This document shows positions 47,292-56,580 of a stretch of 64,000 nucleotides of DNA, in pieces. How positions within the stretch are numbered: position 1 is the stretch's first letter; every line of letters begins with the position of its first letter. A program made the position numbers and the translations under genes. This stretch comes from an uncultured Thalassotalea sp. (lineage in GTDB: Bacteria; Pseudomonadota; Gammaproteobacteria; Enterobacterales; Alteromonadaceae), in assembly GCA_947492575.1 (NCBI GenBank), contig CANLNK010000005.1:62001-126000 (forward strand), in the 5' to 3' direction. Below the pieces are notes generated by a model. That model searched no databases, had not been told where the DNA came from, and worked only from the letters and a program-made list of their open reading frames with translations.

Positions 47292-50200
47292 ATGGAAACT
47301 GGCCAAGTAAGAAGTCGAGATAAAGTTAGCACTGTTTTCGTATATTTCTTAGTCGGTAGCTTGGTGTTATCGATGATGATCAGCACCTTACTCGTAGGCA
47401 GGCAAGCTAATTTGTCGATTCGAGACTATCAATTAAACACTGCACAAACTGAAGCTCGATTGAGCGCCAAATATTTACGACAATTTATCGATACGCGCTT
47501 ACAGCTGGTAAAGGACCTTGCGCGACAACCGGTATTAGTCAATGGTGTTATGGGCTCTGATATGTCTCAGGCATCAGTTGTCGATTTTCTATCTAACTAT
47601 CAGATCGCCGGTGTCAAACATGCGTATTGGTTGCTCAATGTGCTTGAGGAACCTTTATACGGTGATGTCGATCGTATTTCATCATTTCAGAATGAGCCTT
47701 GGTTAGCCTTGTTACTAAGTGGAGATCTCACCCACCTTGTTACCTTACAAGGAAACGGCGAGAATCGCCGATTTTTATTGGCAACACCGGTTAATTACAA
47801 TGGGTTTACAGAAGGGGTTTTGTTAGTTGAATTTGATACTGACCTTGCCCATTTACTGGCTGGTGTTATCGATTCCGAAACATACGGTATTGAACTTAAT
47901 GGGCCATGGCTCCAATTTTCTTCACAATCTAGTGAGACGGAATACCAGCATATTGCTCAAATTCCGCTAGGCGAAACGCAGATAACCTTAACCTACTTGC
48001 TCAATACCGCGACGACTGCTGAAAAAGTGTTTAACATGCTGACGAGCATCGCTTGGTCAATTATTGCCAGTTTACTCATCGCTTGGGTGTTGTTGTACTT
48101 CTTCGGACAAAAGCTATTACTCGATCCATATCGTCGCTTAGAGCTTTCAGAACAAGCGATTAAACTCAGTGAAGAACGCTATAAAATTGCGGTTAAAGGC
48201 AGTAATGATGGTTTATGGGATTGGGATATTGAAACAGGTTTTGTCTTCTTTTCTCCACGTTTTAGAGAATTATTGGGTTATCAAGGCGATGATTTAGCTA
48301 AGTTTCCGAACGAATTTTCCAGCTTTGAGAGTGCGCTGCACCCCGATGATAAAGACTATGTGTTGTTTTGCATAGAAAGGCACTTAACTCGCAAAGAACC
48401 CTACGATGTAACTTATCGACTTCAAACGATTGACGATGACTATCGTTACTTTCGTGCCAAGGGCACGGCGATGTGGAATGAAGTGGGTAAGCCGCACCGC
48501 ATGGCAGGCTCTTTAACCGATATTACTGACCAACGTTTGGCTCAGCTTGATTTGCAAGAAGCTAAGCAACAAGCAGAGGAAGCAAACCAGGCGAAAAGTG
48601 AGTTTTTAGCTGCGATGAGTCATGAGATCAGAACGCCAATGAATGGCGTTATTGGGATGCTTGGCTTGTTACTAGGTCATGAACTATCGGGTGAGCAGCA
48701 CCATCGTGCTACTGTCGCATTGAGTAGCGCAAATGCGTTGTTGAGCTTACTTAACGACATTCTAGATTTTTCTAAAATTGACGCTGGAAAGCTAGATTTT
48801 GAAGAAAGGGATATAGATCTTACCGAGCTTTTCGGACAAATCATTGAAGCGACAGCCATTCAAGCACATGATAAAGGGCTTGAACTCGTTTTGGATACCA
48901 CACAGCTTGACGGCAAAAACGTGCGTGCAGATTCAGTTAGGCTGAGACAAGTGATTACTAACTTAGTTGGTAATGCCATTAAGTTTACCAAGCAAGGGGA
49001 GGTCGTGGTGACTGCTTGGTTTGAATCTGAAGGACAAAGCGATGACGACAATCAAACGATTGATAGCATTCGCCTATTTTGCTCGGTTCAAGACACCGGT
49101 ATTGGTATTTCAGCACAGCAACAAAAGAAATTATTTAAGTCGTTTAGCCAAGTTGACGCGTCAACAACACGTAAATTTGGCGGAACTGGACTAGGCTTAG
49201 TCATTGTTAAAAAGCTCTGTATGCTTATGGATGGAGATGTCTCGGTATCAAGTGCAGAGGGCAAAGGTTGTTGTTTTACGTTTAATGTAAACCTAGCAAA
49301 AAGTACTAAACCCAGCACATTGGAAAATCCTCCCAATGTTGAGCTTAAAAACGTGTTGGTGGTTGATGACAATCGAGCGCATTTAGACATGTTAACCAAA
49401 CAGCTCTCATTGCTGGGATGCAATGTCTCCGCGGCAACATCAAGTGATGAGTTGGTATCTCAATGTCAAAATCATTATCAAACACATCAGCAAGGTTTTG
49501 ATTTAGTGCTAATAGACCAGCAACTTGGCGATGTTGATGGTATTACGCTGGCAACGGAAGTTCAGGCAGCAGAAAGTTCGACAGAGGGCGATAAAGGTAA
49601 TACGCAAATTATCTTAATGACATTGCTTAACCAAGTTGATGATATTGAACTGTATCGAGCGAATGGCTTCAATAACTATGTCTCAAAGCCACTTACATTT
49701 GTTACCTTGCGAAGGTTGTTAGCAAATCAACTGTTTGTTTCGCACAAGACAATATCAGAAGGAACTTGCTTCGATACCAGTGACAATACGGCAGAGACGG
49801 CACTTAACCTAAAAAATCCTATCAATGCGAAGCAGCAGTATCAGCATCATACTGAAGAACAGCACTCAAAAGTCGCAGCAAGTGATGCGCGTATTTTATT
49901 GGTAGAAGATAATCGTGTTAATCAAGTAGTGGCGACCGGCATTTTGAAGAAATTGGGCTTCGAACATATTGATATTGCGGTTAACGGTAAGGATGCGCTA
50001 GCTTGTTTAAATAACGCTCGGTTGAGCGCGCCTTACGCGTTGATCATCATGGATTGCCAAATGCCTGAAATGGATGGCTATCAAGCTACGAAAGCGATTC
50101 GTGGTGGTCTTGGCGGGGATATTTACCAACATATTCCAATCATTGCCATGACAGCTAATGCCATGCAAGGCGATAGAGACAAGTGTATTGAAGCCGGCAT

Positions 50201-50297
50201 GGATGATTATTTGAGCAAACCTATTTCACCAGATGCATTGGCTGAAAAGCTTTTTGCATGGCTGGCTACTACTAAAGATGATGTGGCTGCTTCATAA
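47292..50297 (+). CDS. Hybrid sensor histidine kinase with PAS and two receiver domains
   Basis: 1001 residues. TM1 (VFVYFLVGSLVLSMMISTLLVG), a periplasmic sensor region (40-245), TM2 (IAWSIIASLLIAWVLLYFF), and a PAS/PAC domain (about 290-415, WDWDIETGFVFFSPRFRELLG). HisKA has phospho-acceptor H444 in AAMSHEIRTPMNG; HATPase_c has GGTGLGLVIVK. Receiver 1 has phospho-acceptor D742 (LVLIDQQLG) and receiver 2 has D921 (LIIMDCQMPEMDG). No Hpt domain is present, so the phosphorelay needs a separate partner. The upstream binding-protein gene forms a pair with it. Confidence 0.93.
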   Translation: METGQVRSRDKVSTVFVYFLVGSLVLSMMISTLLVGRQANLSIRDYQLNTAQTEARLSAKYLRQFIDTRLQLVKDLARQPVLVNGVMGSDMSQASVVDFLSNYQIAGVKHAYWLLNVLEEPLYGDVDRISSFQNEPWLALLLSGDLTHLVTLQGNGENRRFLLATPVNYNGFTEGVLLVEFDTDLAHLLAGVIDSETYGIELNGPWLQFSSQSSETEYQHIAQIPLGETQITLTYLLNTATTAEKVFNMLTSIAWSIIASLLIAWVLLYFFGQKLLLDPYRRLELSEQAIKLSEERYKIAVKGSNDGLWDWDIETGFVFFSPRFRELLGYQGDDLAKFPNEFSSFESALHPDDKDYVLFCIERHLTRKEPYDVTYRLQTIDDDYRYFRAKGTAMWNEVGKPHRMAGSLTDITDQRLAQLDLQEAKQQAEEANQAKSEFLAAMSHEIRTPMNGVIGMLGLLLGHELSGEQHHRATVALSSANALLSLLNDILDFSKIDAGKLDFEERDIDLTELFGQIIEATAIQAHDKGLELVLDTTQLDGKNVRADSVRLRQVITNLVGNAIKFTKQGEVVVTAWFESEGQSDDDNQTIDSIRLFCSVQDTGIGISAQQQKKLFKSFSQVDASTTRKFGGTGLGLVIVKKLCMLMDGDVSVSSAEGKGCCFTFNVNLAKSTKPSTLENPPNVELKNVLVVDDNRAHLDMLTKQLSLLGCNVSAATSSDELVSQCQNHYQTHQQGFDLVLIDQQLGDVDGITLATEVQAAESSTEGDKGNTQIILMTLLNQVDDIELYRANGFNNYVSKPLTFVTLRRLLANQLFVSHKTISEGTCFDTSDNTAETALNLKNPINAKQQYQHHTEEQHSKVAASDARILLVEDNRVNQVVATGILKKLGFEHIDIAVNGKDALACLNNARLSAPYALIIMDCQMPEMDGYQATKAIRGGLGGDIYQHIPIIAMTANAMQGDRDKCIEAGMDDYLSKPISPDALAEKLFAWLATTKDDVAAS

Positions 50298-50387
50298 ATA
50301 CTTCATTGGTTGTTGATGTGAATAAAAGACTCGCTAAATATTTACTGGTAAACTACGCACAATTTTCCCGCAATAGATAAAATTCCA

Positions 50388-50729
50388 ATGAGCGATACAT
50401 TACCTGCTTGTCCAAGTTGTCAATCTGAATATGTTTACCAAGATCAGTCGATGTTGATTTGTCCTGAATGTGGCTACGAATGGAACCCTACAGAGGTTGA
50501 GGCTGAAGAGGCTGTTAAAGTGAAAGATGCTAACGGCGCCCTGTTGGCCGATGGCGACAAAGTAACTGTTGTGAAAGACTTAAAAATTAAAGGTAGTTCA
50601 CAGGTTATCAAGATTGGCACAAAGGCTTTAGTGAGACGTGTACTGGATAAGAAAGACCATGAGCTAGACTGCAAAGTTGATGGCGTTGGTGAAATGATGG
50701 TGACGGCTAAATTCGTTAAGAAAGCATAG
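50388..50729 (+). CDS. yjdM: Zinc-ribbon protein YjdM (PhnA family)
   Basis: 113 residues. N-terminal zinc ribbon CPSC (9-12)...CPEC and a C-terminal SH3-like PhnA domain (LLADGDKVTVVKDLKIKG...VDGVGEMMVTAKFVKKA). The family was named from a phosphonate operon but is not required for phosphonate use. Its function is unclear. No phosphonate genes are nearby. Confidence 0.93.
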   Translation: MSDTLPACPSCQSEYVYQDQSMLICPECGYEWNPTEVEAEEAVKVKDANGALLADGDKVTVVKDLKIKGSSQVIKIGTKALVRRVLDKKDHELDCKVDGVGEMMVTAKFVKKA

Positions 50730-50763
50730 TAACCTCCCTGTCAGAGATTAAACCTTTAAATTG

Positions 50764-50803
50764 AAAGACTAAGCAATGGCGAAATTATCGCTTAGTCTTT
50801 TAA
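50764..50803. terminator. Bidirectional terminator between yjdM and DUF2780 gene
   Basis: AAAGACTAAGC / GCTTAGTCTTT is a perfect 11-bp stem with a 15-nt loop between convergent genes. T's follow on the right and A's precede on the left. Confidence 0.75.
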
Positions 50804-50817
50804 CAAAGTTGACTGAT

Positions 50818-51309
50818 TTACAGCAGTCCTGCAATGCCTTTTTTCAATAGCGAGACAACTTGTTGCCCCTGCTCTGATTGCAAATAGTCGATTGAAGTAT
50901 TTGCGAAGCCTACAATCATATCGGCATCTAAACCTAAGGTCTCAAATTGTTGTTTGACGATCGCACTGTTGGCTAATCCTTTTAAAGAATCTCCACCAAA
51001 CCCGCCTAATAAAGAAGAAGCGCTTTTACTTTCACTTTTAACTTCTGGTGCGGCTGCTAGCATATCACTCGCCCCAGGAATACCTGACAGTAAAGAAGCA
51101 TATTCACCATTTGATAAAGTGGTTTTGGCTAGTTGTAGCAGTGCACCCATACCGCCATTTGCTTGCTGCTCACTAACACCCAGTTGACTCATCAATGTGC
51201 TGGTTAACGATTGATTATCTTCTGCTTTTACCATTGTCGAAAAGCTTAGTGCCATCAAGATGACAACCTTGAGCAATATATTGGGTAGGTTACGAGAGAT
51301 ATAAATCAT
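50818..51309 (-). CDS. DUF2780 (VcgC/VcgE) exported protein
   Basis: 163 residues. A signal peptide or membrane anchor (ILLKVVILMALSFSTMVKA) is followed by a DUF2780-type helical domain: LMSQLGVSEQQANGGMGALLQLAKTTLSNGEYASLLSGIPG and the C-terminal TSIDYLQSEQGQQVVSLLKKG. The middle has a Gly/Ser-rich linker. Periplasmic, function unknown. Confidence 0.85.
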   Translation of the reverse strand: MIYISRNLPNILLKVVILMALSFSTMVKAEDNQSLTSTLMSQLGVSEQQANGGMGALLQLAKTTLSNGEYASLLSGIPGASDMLAAAPEVKSESKSASSLLGGFGGDSLKGLANSAIVKQQFETLGLDADMIVGFANTSIDYLQSEQGQQVVSLLKKGIAGLL

Positions 51310-51473
51310 TTATGCATTCCTTGTGTAATAGAGTTTAAATTTGACTGCTATTAGTATAGCGACCTAGGCAAGCACAGCCAGCGATATCGGTTAGCTAGTC
51401 CTACTTTCACACAAGTTTCCGTCAATCATACTTCTCTGTGGTTCTCTACCCACAACTCAATTATTCTATTCTG

Positions 51474-52400
51474 CTAAAAGCTAATAGGGTCACCGTTTAG
51501 CAACTGCTGTAGAAACGGTGTTAAGCCAATCACACCAACAAGCATTAAGATTGTTAATGAAAACAAAACACCACTGGCGAAGTATTTGAGTTTGGTGCTC
51601 TGCCTTTCTTTGGCATAAAAGTACAGTTGAGCGGTTGCAAGTGGCACAAGAAAACAGCCAAACGTCCAGAATGGAAAAAATGGGCTGCTAAATGAAGGCT
51701 TTGCCCCAAGCACTGAGCTTGAAATAAAGTAGCTGAAAACACCTACACGAAGAAACCATTGCGCGTTCGATACTAAAAACAAGCGAATTGCCCACTTGCG
51801 ATGATCTATGATCTTTCGGTTACGAGCTGTTTTTACTGTTAAATAGGCGAAGGTTAAGATCAGCACACCATTGATACTGGTGCCAATCGTAGAGAGCATA
51901 TCGGGGCTTGCTTTGCGTACCCAAGACAAATAAAACCCTGAAATTGCCAAAAAGAAGACAGTGATAAGGTACACATAGCCGTTGATTTTGTGAAATCTAG
52001 GCGCGTAAGTACGAACTTTGGGTATTAATTGTAAGGCTCCCCCAAATGCGACGATACCTGCTCCTATTGCGTGAGTGGCAAACATTAAATTGCCACTGAA
52101 ATCGCCAGCCTTAAATGGCGTATTACCCAGCGGTTCCCATCGATTCCATATTTCCATATTGTCATTAATCACTGAGAAACCATAAAACGCCATGATGAAG
52201 TAGAAGAACAACCACTGGCCAATCAGTATTGCTGCGAACCAAAACACGGCGGAATAATTCAATAGATTTTTAGCAAGTTTGGTATTTTCTTTGGTCGGCA
52301 AACCTATGCTTTTCCCTGCACTTTCATCTACGCTTGTTAGTGAAATATTATCTGATGTTGTTTTCAAAACAGCTCTCTCCATCAATTTGAATTTATGCAT
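51474..52400 (-). CDS. DUF2306 multi-spanning membrane protein
   Basis: 308 residues with about seven transmembrane helices and the DUF2306 signature RFHKINGYVYLITVFFLAISGFYLS preceded by GALQLIPKVR. Also HRKWAIRLFLVSNAQWFLRVG. The cytoplasmic N-tail of 45 residues is Ser/Lys-rich. Function unknown; the His/Arg motifs may mark a cofactor site. Transcribed alone. Confidence 0.82.
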   Translation of the reverse strand: MHKFKLMERAVLKTTSDNISLTSVDESAGKSIGLPTKENTKLAKNLLNYSAVFWFAAILIGQWLFFYFIMAFYGFSVINDNMEIWNRWEPLGNTPFKAGDFSGNLMFATHAIGAGIVAFGGALQLIPKVRTYAPRFHKINGYVYLITVFFLAISGFYLSWVRKASPDMLSTIGTSINGVLILTFAYLTVKTARNRKIIDHRKWAIRLFLVSNAQWFLRVGVFSYFISSSVLGAKPSFSSPFFPFWTFGCFLVPLATAQLYFYAKERQSTKLKYFASGVLFSLTILMLVGVIGLTPFLQQLLNGDPISF

Positions 52401-52686
52401 TAATTGTCTGAAAGACTGCTGTTTGTGTCGTCCGAATGGGCATATTCGTACTCATTTTTCCACTTTTGAAGTGACGAATGAGCATTAGTACGTCCGTTAG
52501 ACCATGAATTTACTGCATTAGGGAAAGTTATCGGAGAAAATTTTAAATGTTTGTATGTTATTGATTACAGGTTTAGATTCGTCTATTTCGTAATCAGTGA
52601 AATTCAAGGTTGACAATTCTTTCGAAGGTTGAGAGTTTAATAGGCAAAACTCAACACATCAGACCAGTTGGTTGGAGAAAGCGAGC

Positions 52687-54498
52687 ATGACAAATTTTAA
52701 AGCAAGATTAGATGACATTAACTTCTTAGTTAATGATGTTTTTAAATTTGAAGAACACTATAAAAAATATCCAAATTTCGAAGAAGCGACTCCAGACCTA
52801 GTGCAGGCGATTCTTGAAGAATGCGCTAAGTTTTGTGAAAACGAATTGGCGCCATTAAATCAAAGTGGTGATAAAGAAGGTTGTCATTTTAATGATGGCG
52901 AAGTCACTACCCCTAAAGGCTTTAAAGAAGCGTATCAACAATTTGTCGAAGCCGGCTGGCAAGGCCTATCTCATCCTGTCGAATATGGTGGTCAAGGGCT
53001 ACCAACCTCCTTAGGTCTGATTAAAAGCGAGTTAATCGGTACGGCGAACTGGTCGTTTGGTATGTATCCAGGCCTAAGCTTAGGTGCGATGAATACAATT
53101 TTAGCGCATGGTACAGAGCAGCAAAAAAACACTTACATGCCAAAGCTTACCGAAGGTACTTGGAGCGGCACCATGTGCTTAACCGAAGCGCAGTGTGGAA
53201 CAGACCTTGGTCAAGTTAAAACTAAAGCAGTGCCAAATGAAGATGGCAGTTATAGCCTGACTGGTAGCAAAATATTTATTTCAGCGGGCGAACATGACTT
53301 AACTGAGAACATAGTGCATATCGTACTTGCTCGATTACCAGATGCCCCCAAAGGTACCCGTGGAATTTCACTCTTTATCGTACCTAAATTCTTAGTGGAT
53401 GAAGCCGGTAATATTGGTGACCGTAATCCAGTCTTTTGTGGTTCAATCGAAGACAAAATGGGGATCAAGGCTTCTGCAACTGCCGTATTGAATTTCGATG
53501 GTGCCAAAGGTTACCTTATTGGGCCTGAAAATAAGGGCCTAGAGTGCATGTTCACTTTTATGAATACAGCGCGTATAGGTACGGCGATTCAAGGCGTTTG
53601 TGCCGCTGAATTGGGCTATCAAACTAGTCTGGAATATGCGAAAGATCGTATGTCAATGCGTAGTTTGAGCGGTACTAAAGCACCAGAAAGAGAAGCAGAC
53701 CCTATTATTCATCACCCAGACGTGAGAAAGATGCTGTTAACGCAAAAAGCGATAGCCGAAGGTGGCCGTGCGATGACATATTTTGCGTCGAAATATGCTG
53801 ATCATATGGACCAAGCGGAAACCGATGAAGTAAGAGCACGAGCTGACGACAAACTAGGTTTCATGACGCCAATTCTAAAAGCGTTTTTAACCGAGCTTGG
53901 TATTGAGTCTGCAAGTCATGCGATTCAAATCTTTGGTGGTCATGGCTATATCAAAGAATGGGGCTTAGAGCAGAATGCCCGTGACGTGCGTATCTCAAGT
54001 TTGTATGAAGGCACCACAGGTATTCAAGCGTTGGACCTTGTTGGTCGAAAATTACTGCTAGACCGTGGCAAGTTGTTTAAGGAATTCACGCTTAGAATTC
54101 TAACTTTCTGTAAAGACCATAGTATGGTGTCTAGTAACCCGCAGAAGAAACGGATGCACAAGTTTATTTGGAAGCTGAGTAAGGAAACTGCAAATTGGCA
54201 GCGCTACACAGTATCACTAATGCTAAAAGCGCGTAAAGACAGAGATTTCGTTGGCGCGTGTTCAGTCGATTACCTAATGTATTCAGGTTACATTTTCATG
54301 GCTTACATGTGGGCAATGATGGCACAAACCGCCAATGAAAAACTTACCGAAGGCACTGGCGATAAAGAATTCTACAAGTCTAAGATCCGTACAGCCGAAT
54401 TCTACTACGAGCGCATGTTACCGCGAACTAAGTCATTAGCTCGCACTATGATGGCTGATGCTGACTCGTTAATGGATATGGAAGTCGATCAATTTTAG
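52687..54498 (+). CDS. Acyl-CoA dehydrogenase (DmdC-like large family)
   Basis: 603 residues from ATG 52687, with GGAG nine bases upstream. An N-terminal extra helical domain, the FAD-binding middle domain (MCLTEAQCGTDLGQVKTKA, SGTKAPEREADPIIHHPDVRKML) and the catalytic Glu in SSLYEGTTGIQALDLVGRKL. The extended C-terminal domain (about 100 residues) is characteristic of the 600-residue branch that includes 3-methylmercaptopropionyl-CoA dehydrogenase DmdC. The true substrate cannot be read; fatty acyl-CoA or DMSP-derived thioesters are both possible. Confidence 0.9.
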   Translation: MTNFKARLDDINFLVNDVFKFEEHYKKYPNFEEATPDLVQAILEECAKFCENELAPLNQSGDKEGCHFNDGEVTTPKGFKEAYQQFVEAGWQGLSHPVEYGGQGLPTSLGLIKSELIGTANWSFGMYPGLSLGAMNTILAHGTEQQKNTYMPKLTEGTWSGTMCLTEAQCGTDLGQVKTKAVPNEDGSYSLTGSKIFISAGEHDLTENIVHIVLARLPDAPKGTRGISLFIVPKFLVDEAGNIGDRNPVFCGSIEDKMGIKASATAVLNFDGAKGYLIGPENKGLECMFTFMNTARIGTAIQGVCAAELGYQTSLEYAKDRMSMRSLSGTKAPEREADPIIHHPDVRKMLLTQKAIAEGGRAMTYFASKYADHMDQAETDEVRARADDKLGFMTPILKAFLTELGIESASHAIQIFGGHGYIKEWGLEQNARDVRISSLYEGTTGIQALDLVGRKLLLDRGKLFKEFTLRILTFCKDHSMVSSNPQKKRMHKFIWKLSKETANWQRYTVSLMLKARKDRDFVGACSVDYLMYSGYIFMAYMWAMMAQTANEKLTEGTGDKEFYKSKIRTAEFYYERMLPRTKSLARTMMADADSLMDMEVDQF

Positions 54499-54504
54499 AC
54501 GATG

Positions 54505-56139
54505 TTAGTGGATAATTTTTTCCACGCGAATATCGAGCCGTTTGGCGAGTCTAATCAAATTAGCGCGGTCGACACTCAAGTGTTTGGCCGCCTGACTCCA
54601 ATTTCCCTTGTGTAATATCAGGGCCTGTTTAACTAAAGCGCGCTGGTAATCATCCATGGCACTACGTAAGTTAATCGGTTGCTCTTGCGTTATTGACTGT
54701 TGTGTTATTAATTCACTGTACTCACGTTCCACAGAAATCTCTTGGTTTGGACGCTGTGCGGTAAGCGGTGTTTCAGTGTTTAACTCATCGATATCTAAAG
54801 TCTTAATTGTCACGATTTGCTTGTGACGATCTTGCATCGGTGCTTTGGAACAAGCCTTCAGTGCCGCGCGATTTAGCAAATGTTCCAATTCACGAACGTT
54901 CCCAGGCCATGCGTATTGATTTAGCTTGTTCACCAAATCTGCAGACATTTTGAGTTGATTGACGCCTAGTTTTCTTTTCACTCGTTCGATAAAGAAACCT
55001 GCTAGTAATGCGACATCGCCTTCACGATCTCTTAGTGCCGGAACTTTGAGTGGATAGACATTGAGACGGTGATACAAATCAGCGCGGAAACGACCGCTGT
55101 CTACTTCATCTTTCAAATTGCGATTGGTCGCTGCCACGACACGAACATCTACTTTAACAATTTCATCTTGGCCAACAGGTTGAATTTCACCACTTTGCAA
55201 GGCACGTAGTAGTTTGCTTTGAGCAGCTAACGGTAGCTCGCCAATTTCATCTAAGAAAATAGTGCCACCATCCGCTATTAAGAATTTACCTGCACGCTTG
55301 CTATCTGCTCCGGTAAAGGCGCCTTTAATGTGGCCAAATAACTCACTTTCTACTAAGTTTTCTGGAAGTGCCGCACAATTTACATAAATTAAGGCCTGTT
55401 CAGCTCGATTCGATTGCTGATGCACACTGTGAGCGACAAGCTCTTTACCTGTGCCACTTTCCCCTTCGATTAATACTGAATAATGAGATGGTGCTACCAA
55501 TGCAATCTCGTTTTTTAGCTTCTCTATGCTTGGGCTGATACCGACTATTTCTAAAAAGCTTCCAGAGGCACTGGGCTCGCTTAACGCGCGCATAACTTCT
55601 TTTGAATGACTAACATTGACTTCAAGTACATCAACAGTTAATGCGGTATGTAAACTTACAGATGCCATTGAAGCGATGAGTGAAAGCGTGCGTTCAGATA
55701 AAGAGTCAAAAACCCCCGGAGTTAAGCTATCAAGCGTTAATACGCCAATTAACTTACTAGAGAAATAAAGCGGAATACCCATGCAGGCGTGAACGGGCAA
55801 GTCGCCATCGGTTGCTGTTAGCAATGCATCGTAAGGGTCTGGTAAGTTTGAATCGACAGGAAAACGCACTGACTTAGCCGAAGTGCAGATAGCTTGAAAC
55901 CTAGGGTGTTCAGATATTTGAAAGCGACGTCCTATAGTTTCTTTGCTGAGTCCTTGTAATGCCAGCGGTTGCAAGTAGTCGCCTTTAAAAGCAAGTAATG
56001 CGATAGCGTCGCAAGTTATCGCCTTACGAATTGCAGTAAGTAGATCATCAAAGCGTTGCTCGCTAGAAACTCCTTGAGCAAGTGCTATCGATAATTCGAG
56101 TAATTGATTGTCACTGAGGTTATTCATCATCGGAACCAT
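54505..56139 (-). CDS. norR: Nitric-oxide-responsive sigma-54 activator NorR
   Basis: 544 residues. An N-terminal GAF domain (1-175) that would hold the iron NO sensor is followed by an AAA+ domain with Walker A (GESGTGKE), the GAFTGA sigma-54-contacting loop, Walker B (GGTIFLDEIGELP) and R-finger segments. The C-terminal Fis-type HTH reads GNWSQAAKHLSVDRANLIRLAKRL. It is divergent from a small membrane protein-nnrS-hmp cluster with NorR sites between them. Start codon ATG 56137-56139 is used; ATGs at 56130 and 56127 are alternatives. Confidence 0.95.
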   Translation of the reverse strand: MVPMMNNLSDNQLLELSIALAQGVSSEQRFDDLLTAIRKAITCDAIALLAFKGDYLQPLALQGLSKETIGRRFQISEHPRFQAICTSAKSVRFPVDSNLPDPYDALLTATDGDLPVHACMGIPLYFSSKLIGVLTLDSLTPGVFDSLSERTLSLIASMASVSLHTALTVDVLEVNVSHSKEVMRALSEPSASGSFLEIVGISPSIEKLKNEIALVAPSHYSVLIEGESGTGKELVAHSVHQQSNRAEQALIYVNCAALPENLVESELFGHIKGAFTGADSKRAGKFLIADGGTIFLDEIGELPLAAQSKLLRALQSGEIQPVGQDEIVKVDVRVVAATNRNLKDEVDSGRFRADLYHRLNVYPLKVPALRDREGDVALLAGFFIERVKRKLGVNQLKMSADLVNKLNQYAWPGNVRELEHLLNRAALKACSKAPMQDRHKQIVTIKTLDIDELNTETPLTAQRPNQEISVEREYSELITQQSITQEQPINLRSAMDDYQRALVKQALILHKGNWSQAAKHLSVDRANLIRLAKRLDIRVEKIIH

Positions 56140-56147
56140 ACTTACTA

Positions 56148-56198
56148 ATGACTACATTGTAGTCATAATGACTCTTTTTTCAAGTGTGTCATTGTGAC
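56148..56198. promoter_or_regulatory. NorR enhancer sites
   Basis: Two exact GTCA-N3-TGAC sites occur: GTCATAATGAC (56162-56172) and GTCATTGTGAC (56188-56198), 26 bases apart. A perfect 19-bp palindrome ATGACTACATTGTAGTCAT (56148-56166) overlaps the first and abuts the norR start, suggesting autoregulation. Confidence 0.85.
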
Positions 56199-56251
56199 GT
56201 GAATTTTGCTGGGTTATCTATATTATTAAGCTATTACAACGACTTAACTAA

Positions 56252-56267
56252 TTGGCATAAGACTTGT
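56252..56267 (+). promoter_or_regulatory. Sigma-54 (-24/-12) promoter
   Basis: TTGGCATAAGACTTGT has TGGCA and TTGT elements spaced by the required distance (TGGCAC-N5-TTGC type). It is about 55-65 bases downstream of the NorR sites and drives the genes at 56307 onward. Confidence 0.8.
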
Positions 56268-56306
56268 TGTAGAGCATGTAACTACATCAATTTGATTGGA
56301 TTAGCT

Positions 56307-56579
56307 ATGTACTCAAATTTCTCCTTAGCAAGTGGGCACGCTTTTGATAATACCCAACTAAACTTCCAAAAGTGCATTATTGCGGGTAACTGGACCATGA
56401 TGGTTTCGCTAGCCATTGTCGTGAGCAGTTTAATGATGACCTTTCAGTTTGATCATTACTTTTCGATTCCATTACAGATAGCTGGCCACCTTGCAACGAT
56501 TGTATTCGCTGGTTTATTCAAAGTGGGTTACGTGGTGCGCTGTGTTGGTGTCCATGGCTTAGGTTATAGGGTTTTTTAG
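56307..56579 (+). CDS. Small membrane protein of the NorR regulon (90 aa)
   Basis: From ATG 56307, the first ATG after the sigma-54 promoter. The frame extends upstream to 56184, but that part precedes the transcript start. Two transmembrane segments (WTMMVSLAIVVSSLMMTF; LQIAGHLATIVFAGLFKVGYVV) are separated by DHYFSIP. There is a conserved-looking His in the second helix, and a Cys and His near the C-terminus. Its stop is one base before nnrS, so the genes are co-translated. No known family is recalled. The promoter makes it a likely nitric-oxide stress protein. Confidence 0.8.
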   Translation: MYSNFSLASGHAFDNTQLNFQKCIIAGNWTMMVSLAIVVSSLMMTFQFDHYFSIPLQIAGHLATIVFAGLFKVGYVVRCVGVHGLGYRVF

Positions 56580-56580
56580 T

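Noticed and set aside
56184-56306. N-terminal extension of the small NO-cluster protein
   Set aside because: The extended frame would overlap the second NorR site and the sigma-54 promoter, upstream of the predicted transcript start; ATG 56307 is used instead.
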